A stretch of 64,000 nt of DNA from Psychroserpens luteus. Its GTDB lineage: Bacteria; Bacteroidota; Bacteroidia; Flavobacteriales; Flavobacteriaceae. The position numbers were made by a program, and so were the translations under genes. Location: contig NZ_JADILU010000001.1 in the NCBI RefSeq assembly GCF_015319355.1, positions 620,001-684,000 of the forward strand, given 5' to 3'. Positions 1-7,792 of the stretch are shown here, piece by piece (within the stretch, counting starts at the first letter, position 1; every line of letters begins with the position of its first letter). The notes below the pieces were generated by a model. The model saw only the letters and a list, made by a program, of their open reading frames with translations. It searched no databases and was not told the DNA's origin.

Positions 1-253
1 TGATTATCAAATTATAAAAGATTTTCTACATCGTAAACTGACAAATAAAATTGAAATAACAACCTGTGACAGTAATTTATAGAAATAATTTCTTGATTAT
101 TGTTAGTTGTGTGGTTTTTCAGATTTACTCTCTAGCTCGTTTTCGCTTACTAACTTAATTCTTGCTAACCCAATTTTCCGTTCACAAAAAATAAGATCAA
201 TAATTAACAAAACATAAACATACTACTTGGTATTTTTTAGTTAGTTTTACATC
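1..253. other. Left edge, upstream of the tetR gene
   Basis: No confident gene. A short open stretch in frame 2 (about positions 2-82, 26 codons before TAG) could be the tail of a gene entering from the left, but nothing in it is recognisable. The right part holds the candidate TetR operator listed separately. Confidence 0.3.
216..237. promoter_or_regulatory. Candidate TetR operator upstream of the regulator
   Basis: AAACATAC, six bases, then GTATTTTT. The right arm differs by one base from the perfect complement. The same architecture (AAACATAC-N6-GTATGTTT) occurs at 870-893 in front of the next gene. Two copies flanking a TetR gene suggest autoregulation plus control of the downstream gene (inference). 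Confidence 0.5.
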
Positions 254-856
254 ATGCAACAAGAATTAAAGTCTGAAATGACTAAACAGCTTATCATAAA
301 TAAAGCTTTTAATTTATTTTATGAAAATGGTTTCAAAACAACCAGTATAGATAAAATAATGAAGGAAACTACATTAAGTAAAGGGGCTTTTTATCATCAT
401 TATAAAAGTAAGAAGGAATTAGGACTAGAAGTGATTAGTCTAAAAGTTCAAAAACGAGTTGTTAATGGAATGATCTTACCGCTAAAGGAATCTGGTAATG
501 CATATCAAATATTAGAGGAGGTCTTTATAAATAGGTTAAAAGAGTTTTCTATTCATGAAAAGGAACAAGGTTGTCCCATGAATAATTTAATTAATGAAAT
601 TGGAAACAACGAAGTCGCTTATCAAATAGCTCTTAAAAATATTATTGAATTATGGAAAACTGCCTTGGTAGAACTTATTGAAAGAGGTAAACGCGAAAAT
701 TCTCTAAAAAAAGATATTTCAAGTAAAGCAGTTGCAATTTACTTAATAAGTGCTTTTGAAGGTATTAGAGGTATTAGAAAGTTATATGACAACGACTCTG
801 TATTAGAAGAGTTTTTATCAGGTCTTACCTTTTACTTAAAACAAATAAAAGTCTAA
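254..856 (+). CDS. TetR/AcrR-family transcriptional regulator
   Basis: A 200-residue DNA-binding repressor. The N-terminal helix-turn-helix (about residues 10-56) has the family signature: FYENGFKTTSIDKIMKET followed by SKGAFYHHYKSKKELG. The C-terminal ligand-binding half carries CPMNNLINEIG, typical of one TetR subgroup with a conserved CP/L...E motif. The first ATG fits the HTH position. The next gene starts 53 bases downstream, and a near-perfect palindrome lies in that gap and again upstream of this gene, so it probably represses itself and the HAD gene. The ligand is unknown. Family call is secure; targets are inferred. Confidence 0.9.
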   Translation: MQQELKSEMTKQLIINKAFNLFYENGFKTTSIDKIMKETTLSKGAFYHHYKSKKELGLEVISLKVQKRVVNGMILPLKESGNAYQILEEVFINRLKEFSIHEKEQGCPMNNLINEIGNNEVAYQIALKNIIELWKTALVELIERGKRENSLKKDISSKAVAIYLISAFEGIRGIRKLYDNDSVLEEFLSGLTFYLKQIKV

Positions 857-869
857 TTTTTTTTAACTA

Positions 870-893
870 AAAACATACGTATTAGTATGTTTT
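870..893. promoter_or_regulatory. Candidate TetR operator between tetR and the HAD gene
   Basis: A perfect inverted repeat with 9-bp arms: AAAACATAC (870-878), spacer GTATTA, GTATGTTTT (885-893). It lies 17 bases before the ATG of the HAD gene. Its arms match the imperfect palindrome upstream of tetR. Confidence 0.6.
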
Positions 894-909
894 ATAAATC
901 AATCACAAA

Positions 910-1707
910 ATGAAAAACAAAAGAAGAGGTTTTATCAAAAAATCTATGTTATTAGGTTTAGGAATTGCAGCTACTCCTCAATTTGGAATTGCTGCTAACG
1001 TTGCAGAAGAAACAAGAGAAAGTATGAGTACTAGACCAAAAGTATTATTTTTTGATGTAAATGAAACATTATTAGACTTAACTGCCATGAAAGAAAGTGT
1101 AGGACAAGCTCTAGGAAATAGAAATGATTTATTACCTCTATGGTTTACAACGATGCTACAATATTCATTAGTATCAACAGTTGGAAGGCAATACAATGAT
1201 TTTGGCATCATTGGTTCGGCTGCGTTACAAATGGTGGCAGCTAACCATAATATTACATTAACAGAAGCTCAAGCAAAAGAGGCTATCCTTACTCCAATAC
1301 GATCTTTACCAGCTCATCCAGAGGTGAAAGAATCATTGGCAAGATTAAAGAGTGCTGGTTACAAGTTGGTTTCATTTACTAATTCTTCTAATAAAGGTGT
1401 TGAAACTCAATTCAAAAACGCAGGATTAACCGATTATTTTGATGATCGATTAAGTATTGAAGACATCGGGAAATTTAAACCAGATACAGATGCTTACGAT
1501 TGGGCAGCAAGAAAAATGGGTATTGCTCCAAGTGAATGTTTATTAGTCGCTGCACATGGTTGGGATATTGCAGGTGCTATTTGGGCTGGATGGAGAAGTG
1601 CATTTATAAGCAGACCAGGTGCTCAATTGTATCCTCTTGCACCAAATCCTGAGATAAATGAAATCAATTTAAAATTAGTTACAGATAAATTAATCACATT
1701 AACATAA
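910..1707 (+). CDS. Exported-looking haloacid dehalogenase type II (HAD superfamily)
   Basis: A 265-residue HAD hydrolase resembling L-2-haloacid dehalogenases. The body opens with the nucleophile motif FDVNETLLD (Asp49). FTNSSN is motif II, GKFKPD supplies the Lys of motif III, and AAHGWDIAGAIWAGW is the family's motif IV region. The first 29 residues look like a twin-arginine signal: KNKRRGFIKK, a hydrophobic stretch, then an alanine-rich region. Cytoplasmic dehalogenases lack this, so the protein is probably periplasmic. It sits between the TetR gene and the SDR, with a candidate TetR operator directly upstream. The substrate is not known; halogenated acid is only the family's usual one. 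Confidence 0.85.
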   Translation: MKNKRRGFIKKSMLLGLGIAATPQFGIAANVAEETRESMSTRPKVLFFDVNETLLDLTAMKESVGQALGNRNDLLPLWFTTMLQYSLVSTVGRQYNDFGIIGSAALQMVAANHNITLTEAQAKEAILTPIRSLPAHPEVKESLARLKSAGYKLVSFTNSSNKGVETQFKNAGLTDYFDDRLSIEDIGKFKPDTDAYDWAARKMGIAPSECLLVAAHGWDIAGAIWAGWRSAFISRPGAQLYPLAPNPEINEINLKLVTDKLITLT

Positions 1708-1710
1708 GAC

Positions 1711-1902
1711 GAAAAAACAAAGCATCAAGGGATTAGTGTAATATTCATATTAGTGCATTTATATTTTTATTAGTAACGATGTTAACAGCCTTATTAATAG
1801 CGTTTTTAGTTAGACCACAGCCTGTTGCTTTTGGTTATAGTAGCTATTGTATTAGCTGTGTTTTCAATTTATAAATTAAAATCTATAAAAAGTCATGAAT
1901 AA
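1711..1902 (+). pseudogene. Frameshifted remnant of a small membrane protein
   Basis: No intact frame exists here, but two hydrophobic segments in different frames join into a plausible membrane protein. From ATG 1779 one frame reads MLTALLIAFLVRPQP. From about 1825 another reads LLLVIVAIVLAVFSIYKLK and runs to TAA at 1900-1902, overlapping the ATG of the SDR at 1895. Upstream fragments (TKKQSIKGLV, then hydrophobic codons) suggest a second shift near 1740. A single-base indel around 1815-1830 would restore one two-helix protein of about 60 residues. A sequencing error is possible. Confidence 0.5.
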
Positions 1903-2632
1903 CTTAAATAATAAAGTAATCTTAGTTACTGGCTCATCTAGAGGGATTGGAAAAGAAATCGCTATTCTATTAGCAAAGAATGGTGCAAAAATTATTGTTA
2001 ATCATTCTAATAGCCAAAAAGAAGCAGAGGACACAGTTGATGAAATAAAACAAAATGGAGGAGATGCCATAGCAATAAAAGCAGATGTGAGTGATAGAAG
2101 TCAAGTCACACAACTATTTAAAAAATCGATTGAAGCTTTTGGGAAAATTGATGTTTTGGTTAACAATGCAGGTGCTATGATTTCTAAAAAATTAAAAGAC
2201 CATACACAACAAGATTTCACTAAACAATTTGAAGTCAATGTAAGAGGTTTATTTAATACGTTACAAGAAGCAGATAGCAAATTGTCTGATAATGGAAATA
2301 TTATTAATTTATCATCTAGTACTGCAAAACTAATGCTACCAACTTATGCTGTTTATTCTGCAACAAAAGCAGCAGTAGAACAAATGACAAGAGTATATTC
2401 TAAGGAAATAGGGAGAGGAATTTCTGTTAATGCTATTGCACCAGGTGCCACTGAAACTGCTATGTTTTTAAATGGAAAATCTCAAGAACAAATTGATAAA
2501 TTAAGTGCTATGAATGCTTTTAATCGATTAGCAAAGCCTATCGATATTGCAAGAGTTGTATTGTTCTTAGCAAGTGATGATTCTAAATGGATTTCTGGGC
2601 AAGTAATAGGTGCTAACGGAGGATTAGTTTAA
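1895..2632 (+). CDS. SDR-family oxidoreductase
   Basis: A 245-residue classical short-chain dehydrogenase/reductase of the 3-oxoacyl-ACP reductase type. It has the nucleotide-binding TGSSRGIG (12-19), NNAG (90-93), Asn115, catalytic Ser141, and YSATK with Tyr154 and Lys158. The C-terminal SGQVIGANGG is the usual closing motif. The full family length is present, so it should be an active NAD(P)-dependent enzyme of unknown substrate. Its ATG overlaps the stop of the frameshifted membrane protein just upstream (ATGAATAA), as if they were once translationally coupled. It probably belongs to the TetR-controlled unit. Convergent with the next gene, 30 bases away. Confidence 0.9.
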   Translation: MNNLNNKVILVTGSSRGIGKEIAILLAKNGAKIIVNHSNSQKEAEDTVDEIKQNGGDAIAIKADVSDRSQVTQLFKKSIEAFGKIDVLVNNAGAMISKKLKDHTQQDFTKQFEVNVRGLFNTLQEADSKLSDNGNIINLSSSTAKLMLPTYAVYSATKAAVEQMTRVYSKEIGRGISVNAIAPGATETAMFLNGKSQEQIDKLSAMNAFNRLAKPIDIARVVLFLASDDSKWISGQVIGANGGLV

Positions 2633-2662
2633 GACTTAGAAAACAGAATTTCTATTCGTTTT

Positions 2663-4726
2663 TTACTTCCTAAACACAGGACCATCAAATAGCCTCCATT
2701 TAAATCTCAGGCCAATTTCCGTAAAGGTAAAACCAGAAGCAGTTGCTGAGGCAATATTACTTCGGGTTCCAAATACATTTAACATACTGCGCTCTGAGAA
2801 TTTATAACCAAATTTCCCTTGAATACGATAGGTACTTTGACTCTCACCATCTTCTATGTATTGTAATCCTGTAGCTGCAGTTAATTCATAAAACCACTCT
2901 TTTGGTTTCGTCGTATTTTCATCTTTAATCAAGTTTAAAAAGACTTCTCCTGCTTGAAAAGATTCTGGACTAAAATAAATGGTTGGTACTTGATCTGCAA
3001 AAGTGATGTATTGATAATTCAATCCTACTTTTAAAGATGGTTTCGCCAATAGGTTGTAGTATAATGAGGTAAAGAGTAAGTTTCTTTTATTGCTATCATT
3101 TTGAGAGGTGTACATGTATTGTGTAAACCAACCTAAGTTGAAATTTGTACTGAGGTTGTAATTTGCGTAATAATTGTTTTGCACAATCTCACGATCTAAT
3201 AAATCGGCATTAAAACTTTGAATTTCTCTTTTGTAACCTATATCTAAGGTTTGTAGTTTAAACGGTTTGATATTAAAAGAGATATCTGTTAAGAGTTGTG
3301 TGTAGTCGCCAGTTTCTGCTTTGGCTGAAGTTAATCCTGTTGTTCCATTAAAAGTAACGTTATTTAATAATTGGTAAGATAACCCTAATGAGATATCGTT
3401 AGAATTTGCCTTATTCTTAGTCACTGTGTTATTTGTGTTTCTATAGTTGTAGCTTCCTAAGATTTTGAATTTTGTAGACAATGGAAACGTCACATTGGTA
3501 TTAAACGAATAGGCTTTGTTATTACCATTATCAAACGTGTATGCTGCTCTAGAATCTAAAGCTGGTGTAAAATTGGTGTTTAAGATATTGATGAAATTTA
3601 CCGCATCTTTTTGATTGTCATAAAACTTTAAGGTGTTTTCTGCAGAGGTATAGGCATCATCATAATAACCTAATGCTTTTAATACATTTGCTTTTCCTAA
3701 GTTACCATCAAACGACGTACTATCATTTACTAAGATTCTATTATAATCGTTTAAACTCTTTTTAAAATTACTTTTATAAACGTTCAAAGTTGCTCGCAAT
3801 GCTAATACCCAATTTTCGTTAGGTTGCTTTGTTATTAAAGTATCGATAACACGTTCTGCTTGTTTGTATTTTTTATTCCAGATTAAGGCTTGTGTGTAAC
3901 GCTCTGTTGTTTGTTGTGAGACGATTTCCGAAGTACTTGTAGACATACTCGTATAAGCTTCTGTACTTAATTGTAATGCTTTTTTCTCTTTTCCTTTTAA
4001 ATGAGAAACTAAAGCCAAACCATTTAAAGCTTCTAATTCATTAGCTGGATTTTTAGCGATTCTGTTATAAATACCATTTGCAAAATCAAGTTCGTTAGTA
4101 ATCAAATACAGATTAGCAAGATTCATTAAGGTTTCTTTATCCTCACCAAATAACTCTAAGTTTTTAGTAAGTAGCGTTTCTGCTTCACCATAATTTTGCG
4201 CTTGTTGGTTTTGATATGCGTATCCTAAATAAATGTATTTTTTAGACACCAATGCATTTGGGTTTCCTGGTGATACTTCTAAAGCTTTATTGACATAGAC
4301 TAAAGCATTGTCGTATTCCTTTAAGTTAGATAAGGTATTTGCATAACCTAATAATGCAGGAAAACTTTCTGGAGCTTCTGTTACTAAATTATTATAATAG
4401 ATTTTTGCTTTGGAAAAGTTCTGATTCCATAATAAGGACTCTCCATAATTTAATTTTACTTCAAAATCGGTTGGGTAATCTTCTAACAGATTGGTGAAAA
4501 TGTTATTTGCTTTTTGAGCATCTCCATTTAATCCCACAGCACGTCCATAACATAAACGAGCAGTTTTATTTTTTGGATATTCCTTTAATATGGTATCAAA
4601 GAATGTTTCTGCTTGTGCATACTTTCCAGTTTCTAAATAGGTGAAACCTTCTTGCATGTCTTGCGCATTACTCGTTAAAACAAGTAATAGAAACATAGGG
4701 ATTATAAGTAATTTTAAAGTCTTCAT
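2663..4726 (-). CDS. TPR-repeat protein with C-terminal outer-membrane beta-barrel
   Basis: 687 residues. A signal peptide (about 1-22, ending SNAQ) is followed by many tetratricopeptide repeats (about 23-380; for example GKYAQAETFFDTILKEYPKN and KEYDNALVYVNKALEVSPGNPNA). From about 385 to the end, alternating hydrophobic/polar strands rich in Tyr, Asn and Thr end in FKWRLFDGPVFRK, the look of an outer-membrane barrel. TPR plus barrel is the layout of exopolysaccharide exporters such as BcsC, PelB and AlgK/E, so it probably carries the polymer made by the neighbouring genes out of the cell (inference). It is divergent from the STAS/flippase unit and shares an intergenic region with LytTR-like repeats. 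Confidence 0.75.
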   Translation of the reverse strand: MKTLKLLIIPMFLLLVLTSNAQDMQEGFTYLETGKYAQAETFFDTILKEYPKNKTARLCYGRAVGLNGDAQKANNIFTNLLEDYPTDFEVKLNYGESLLWNQNFSKAKIYYNNLVTEAPESFPALLGYANTLSNLKEYDNALVYVNKALEVSPGNPNALVSKKYIYLGYAYQNQQAQNYGEAETLLTKNLELFGEDKETLMNLANLYLITNELDFANGIYNRIAKNPANELEALNGLALVSHLKGKEKKALQLSTEAYTSMSTSTSEIVSQQTTERYTQALIWNKKYKQAERVIDTLITKQPNENWVLALRATLNVYKSNFKKSLNDYNRILVNDSTSFDGNLGKANVLKALGYYDDAYTSAENTLKFYDNQKDAVNFINILNTNFTPALDSRAAYTFDNGNNKAYSFNTNVTFPLSTKFKILGSYNYRNTNNTVTKNKANSNDISLGLSYQLLNNVTFNGTTGLTSAKAETGDYTQLLTDISFNIKPFKLQTLDIGYKREIQSFNADLLDREIVQNNYYANYNLSTNFNLGWFTQYMYTSQNDSNKRNLLFTSLYYNLLAKPSLKVGLNYQYITFADQVPTIYFSPESFQAGEVFLNLIKDENTTKPKEWFYELTAATGLQYIEDGESQSTYRIQGKFGYKFSERSMLNVFGTRSNIASATASGFTFTEIGLRFKWRLFDGPVFRK

Positions 4727-4758
4727 ATCTGTTTGATTTGTATAACTGCAAGTTACGC

Positions 4759-4840
4759 ACCATTAGCGCTTCATTCATCTACACCAATTGACCATCCGTC
4801 GAAATATAATGAACATACATAGAAGTTGTTCAGATATTTG
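4759..4840. promoter_or_regulatory. LytTR-like direct repeats and -7 element, region a
   Basis: TTCATTCATC (4770-4779) and ACCATCCGTC (4791-4800) lie exactly 21 bp apart; a weaker ACCATTAGC starts at 4759. These resemble the LytTR-domain consensus as direct repeats two helical turns apart. GATATTTG (4833-4840) matches TAnnTTTG except for its first base and starts 42 bases after the second repeat. The region serves the STAS gene on the plus strand and possibly the TPR-barrel gene on the minus strand. Confidence 0.5.
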
Positions 4841-4879
4841 CGTCAGATTTAAATAAATAATCGGTTAAAAATAACAATT

Positions 4880-5158
4880 ATGGCACTTAAAATTACACGT
4901 AACAAAAAGACATTTACAGTAGATGGGGAAATTAATGCATCTACTGTTAGTAACTTTAAAGTGTATTTTATAATTACACTTAGTTCTTTAAGTGATTTGA
5001 CTATTGATATAAGTAAAGTCACTGAAATAGATGCTAATGGTATTGAAGCTTTAAAAACACTTTATAATAATGCAATATTATGGAATAAACCATTCTCTAT
5101 TATTGGTTCAGGGTGTAAAGAGATTTATGAAGAATTAAGATTCAACGCAGTCGCATAA
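4880..5158 (+). CDS. Small STAS-domain protein (first of two)
   Basis: A 92-residue stand-alone STAS domain, the fold of SpoIIAA-type anti-sigma-factor antagonists and MlaB. It has a beta start (KITRNKKTFTVDGEINAST), the core LTIDISKVTEIDANGIEALKTL and the closing SIIGSG. In SpoIIAA the site is D-S-S-G with the second Ser phosphorylated. Here it is Asp51-Ala52-Asn53-Gly54, so there is no hydroxyl at that position. A scaffold or constitutive role is therefore more likely than a phospho-switch (inference). It is cotranscribed with the flippase 25 bases downstream and resembles the second STAS protein at 19 kb in length and motif spacing. Confidence 0.8.
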   Translation: MALKITRNKKTFTVDGEINASTVSNFKVYFIITLSSLSDLTIDISKVTEIDANGIEALKTLYNNAILWNKPFSIIGSGCKEIYEELRFNAVA

Positions 5159-5183
5159 TACATCAATTTAAAACATTAGAAAA

Positions 5184-6437
5184 ATGCAAGCAATTACAGC
5201 AATTAGATCAAAAAAACTATCTCCAGAACAATTATTCATGCTCAGCGTATTAGCGGTTAATGGAGGAAATTATCTATACAATTTGGTCTTAGGTCGTCTT
5301 TTAGGACCTGAGCAATTTGCAGATGCTGCAGTGTTGATTACATTTTTATTGGTTCTGTCTTTTGTAGCTATGACGTTTCAATTGGTCACTGCAAAATTTT
5401 CTGTTGTTTTTGAGAACAGCACGTTTAATAACTTCATATCTAGAATTTATAAAAATGCTACGATTGTTGGTGTTATTTTAGGTGCTTTAGTAATTATAGG
5501 CTCAAGTCAATTGCAACAATTATTTCACACCTCAACATCTAGTATGTTTGTGATTTTTGGTTTTGGAGTACCTCTATATTTTTTAATGAGTGTAAATCGT
5601 GGAGTCTATCAAGGTAAAAAAGCATTCAAATCATTATCTATTACCTATCAAGCTGAAATGTTAAGTCGATTACTAATTACACTCGGGTTGATATTTTTGT
5701 TCGAGATCCAATCTTCTGTCGTGATCGCTATAGGGATTTTAATCTCTTTTGGTTTTGGTTTAATTCCGTTTAAATTCAGCACGCTTAAATTGAAAGCAAC
5801 TCAACGTATTGCAAAAGTAGAGTCAAAGCAAGTGCGAAACTTTTTTGTAATCACCGCATTTTATGAGCTCACACAAATCATCATAAATAACAGTGATATT
5901 CTATTAGTAAAGCACTATTTCGAATCTTACGATGCAGGTTTATATGCTTCATTGGCTTTGATTGGTCGTATTGTATATTTCATTGCCTGGATGTTTGTGA
6001 TGTTATTATTACCAACCGTAGTTCAACTTAAAAAAGAAGGTAAAGCGACTGCGCCAATCTTATTTAAATATGTTGGATATATTGCAGCAATTGCCTCTGT
6101 AATTGTTTTCGCTTGTGCCTTGTTTCCAGAAACAGCAATTACAATATTGTTTGGTGATAGTTATTTAGTAATGGCACCTTTACTTTGGAAATATGCCTTA
6201 GCAACAGGAGTATTCGCTATTTCAAACATATTTGCCTATTACTACTTGTCTTTGGATCGTTATGTGCCAGTAATTTTTTCTGGACTCTTTGGGATGCTTC
6301 AAATGGGATTAGTCATCTTTTTCCATGAAAGCTTAGAGCAAGTGGTTCACATGCAAATCGCAGCGATGTTTTTATTACTCATCTTTCAAGTGTCTTACTT
6401 TATATACGACTCAAAATCAAAAGCTGTTAAAAGCTAA
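5184..6437 (+). CDS. Polysaccharide flippase-type membrane protein (MOP/Wzx/PelG-like)
   Basis: A 417-residue integral membrane protein with about 12 hydrophobic helices and little else. The start NGGNYLYNLVLGRLLGPEQFADAAVLITFL is characteristic of polysaccharide-biosynthesis flippases of the MOP superfamily. The mid segment NSDILLVKHYFESYDAGLYASLALIGRIVYF is the second conserved stretch of the family. It probably moves a glycan or lipid-linked glycan across the inner membrane. It sits directly after the STAS gene and is followed by a GT4 gene that has its own regulatory region. The combination of MOP flippase, GT4 and TPR-barrel recalls PelG/PelF/PelB, but other Pel genes are absent. Confidence 0.8.
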   Translation: MQAITAIRSKKLSPEQLFMLSVLAVNGGNYLYNLVLGRLLGPEQFADAAVLITFLLVLSFVAMTFQLVTAKFSVVFENSTFNNFISRIYKNATIVGVILGALVIIGSSQLQQLFHTSTSSMFVIFGFGVPLYFLMSVNRGVYQGKKAFKSLSITYQAEMLSRLLITLGLIFLFEIQSSVVIAIGILISFGFGLIPFKFSTLKLKATQRIAKVESKQVRNFFVITAFYELTQIIINNSDILLVKHYFESYDAGLYASLALIGRIVYFIAWMFVMLLLPTVVQLKKEGKATAPILFKYVGYIAAIASVIVFACALFPETAITILFGDSYLVMAPLLWKYALATGVFAISNIFAYYYLSLDRYVPVIFSGLFGMLQMGLVIFFHESLEQVVHMQIAAMFLLLIFQVSYFIYDSKSKAVKS

Positions 6438-6451
6438 ATCGAAGGCTTTGT

Positions 6452-6522
6452 GCCATTCGTCTACAGCAAAAAGTATCCTATCTACAGTCGCCTATTTTAC
6501 CCGAAATTATAGTGCAAATTTG
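6452..6522 (+). promoter_or_regulatory. LytTR-like direct repeats and -7 element, region b
   Basis: GCCATTCGTCTACAG (6452-6466) and GTATCCTATCTACAG (6473-6487) share the ending TCTACAG with a period of exactly 21 bp. CAAATTTG (6515-6522), one base off TAnnTTTG, begins 42 bases after the second repeat starts, the same distance as in region a. This should drive the GT4 gene. Confidence 0.55.
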
Positions 6523-6559
6523 TAATGTAATTAAGAATAACACATTAAAGTATTATAAC

Positions 6560-7792
6560 ATGAAACTAGCAATCGTAACAGCATATCCGCCAAGTAAAGT
6601 CACTTTAAACGAGTATGCATATCACTTAGTAAAACACTTCAGACAAAAAGAATCTATTACAGAAATAGTATTACTTACAGATAAAACTGAAGGAGCAAAA
6701 GATATCACGTTTACAGAAGATGGTTGTAAAATCACAGTAAAAGAATGTTGGGCATTTAATAGCTATGCAAACATTATAAATGTGACGAGAGCGATTAATA
6801 ACACACAACCAGATGCAGTCTTATTTAACTTACAGTTCATGAAGTTTGGTGATAAGAAAATTGCTGCAGCTTTAGGATTGATGTTACCATTGGTATGTAA
6901 GCTTAAAAAGATTCCTAATATTGTTTTACTTCATAATATCTTAGAGGAAGTAGATTTAGGATCTGCAGGTTTCACATCTAGTAAACTAATGCAAAAGATC
7001 TATGGTTTTATAGGAACGAGCTTAACCAAATTAATACTTCAAGCAGATACCGTTGCAGTAACAATGCAAAAATATGTCAACATCTTAGAAGAAAAATATA
7101 ATGCTACCAATGTAGAATTGATTCCGCATGGAACTTTTGAAATTACAGAAGAGCAGCCAGATTATACGATTCCAGAAGGTCCATTGCAAGTGATGACTTT
7201 TGGAAAGTTTGGAACCTACAAAAAAGTAGAGCAGATGATTGAAGCTGTTGAGATGGTTCGAGCTTCTACAGGATTAGATTTAGAAGTTGTCATTGCAGGA
7301 ACAGATAATCCAAACGTACCTGGTTACTTAGCCAAAGTTCAGGAAGATTACAAGCATGTACCTCAAGTTCGTTTTACAGGTTATGTCGAAGAGTATGAAG
7401 TACCTACTTTATTTAAAGAAAGTGCAGTTGTGGTATTTCCATATACATCAACAACAGGAAGCTCGGGTGTTTTACATCAAGCAGGAAGTTATGGTAAAGC
7501 AGTTGTAATGCCAGACCTTGGAGATTTAGCCTTATTAGTTAAAGATGAAGGGTATTTAGGTGAATTCTTTGACCCAACTTCAATAGTAAGTTTAGCAACA
7601 GCAATTGAAAATATTGTCACTAATGAAGCTTATAGAACAGCTATAGGAAAAACAAATTATCAAGCAGCGACAGCGTATCCTATGTCAAAAATTACAGAAA
7701 TGTATTTACATACTTTTTCAACTATAATTACTAATAAAATGCCTAAGAGTAAATCGATATTTGGTTTAAATACTACTGAGAAATATATTTAA
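6560..7792 (+). CDS. Family 4 glycosyltransferase (GT-B fold)
   Basis: A 410-residue glycosyltransferase. The N-terminal domain opens with MKLAIVTAYPPSKVTLNEYAYHL. The C-terminal nucleotide-sugar domain carries the glycine-rich turn MTFGKFGTYKKVE, then VRFTGYVEEYEVPTLFKES and FPYTSTTGSSGVLHQAGSYGKAVV, the usual GT4 donor-site region with its Glu-x7-Glu position altered. The frame stays open upstream to a GTG at 6512, but that lies inside the promoter and the encoded extension is unlike the family; ATG at 6560 gives the canonical start. No signal or membrane helix, so it acts in the cytoplasm on the polymer or its lipid-linked precursor. Its 3' end overlaps the convergent GH5-like gene by 20 bases. 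Confidence 0.85.
   Translation: MKLAIVTAYPPSKVTLNEYAYHLVKHFRQKESITEIVLLTDKTEGAKDITFTEDGCKITVKECWAFNSYANIINVTRAINNTQPDAVLFNLQFMKFGDKKIAAALGLMLPLVCKLKKIPNIVLLHNILEEVDLGSAGFTSSKLMQKIYGFIGTSLTKLILQADTVAVTMQKYVNILEEKYNATNVELIPHGTFEITEEQPDYTIPEGPLQVMTFGKFGTYKKVEQMIEAVEMVRASTGLDLEVVIAGTDNPNVPGYLAKVQEDYKHVPQVRFTGYVEEYEVPTLFKESAVVVFPYTSTTGSSGVLHQAGSYGKAVVMPDLGDLALLVKDEGYLGEFFDPTSIVSLATAIENIVTNEAYRTAIGKTNYQAATAYPMSKITEMYLHTFSTIITNKMPKSKSIFGLNTTEKYI

Noticed and set aside
2-82. C-terminal fragment of a gene entering from the left.
   Set aside because: Twenty-six open codons are expected often by chance in this composition and nothing is recognisable.
2633-2662. Terminator between the SDR and TPR-barrel genes.
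   Set aside because: Only a poorly paired stem is visible despite the T-run, so no terminator is claimed.
6512-6559. GTG start for the GT4 gene.
   Set aside because: It lies at the predicted -7 element; MKLAIVTAYPP at 6560 is the family's normal start.
2663-7792. A canonical Pel operon, because of TPR-barrel, GT4 and flippase genes.
   Set aside because: No PelA deacetylase/hydrolase, PelD GAF/degenerate GGDEF or PelE were found, the genes are in different order and strands, and the GT4 and flippase are shorter than PelF/PelG.
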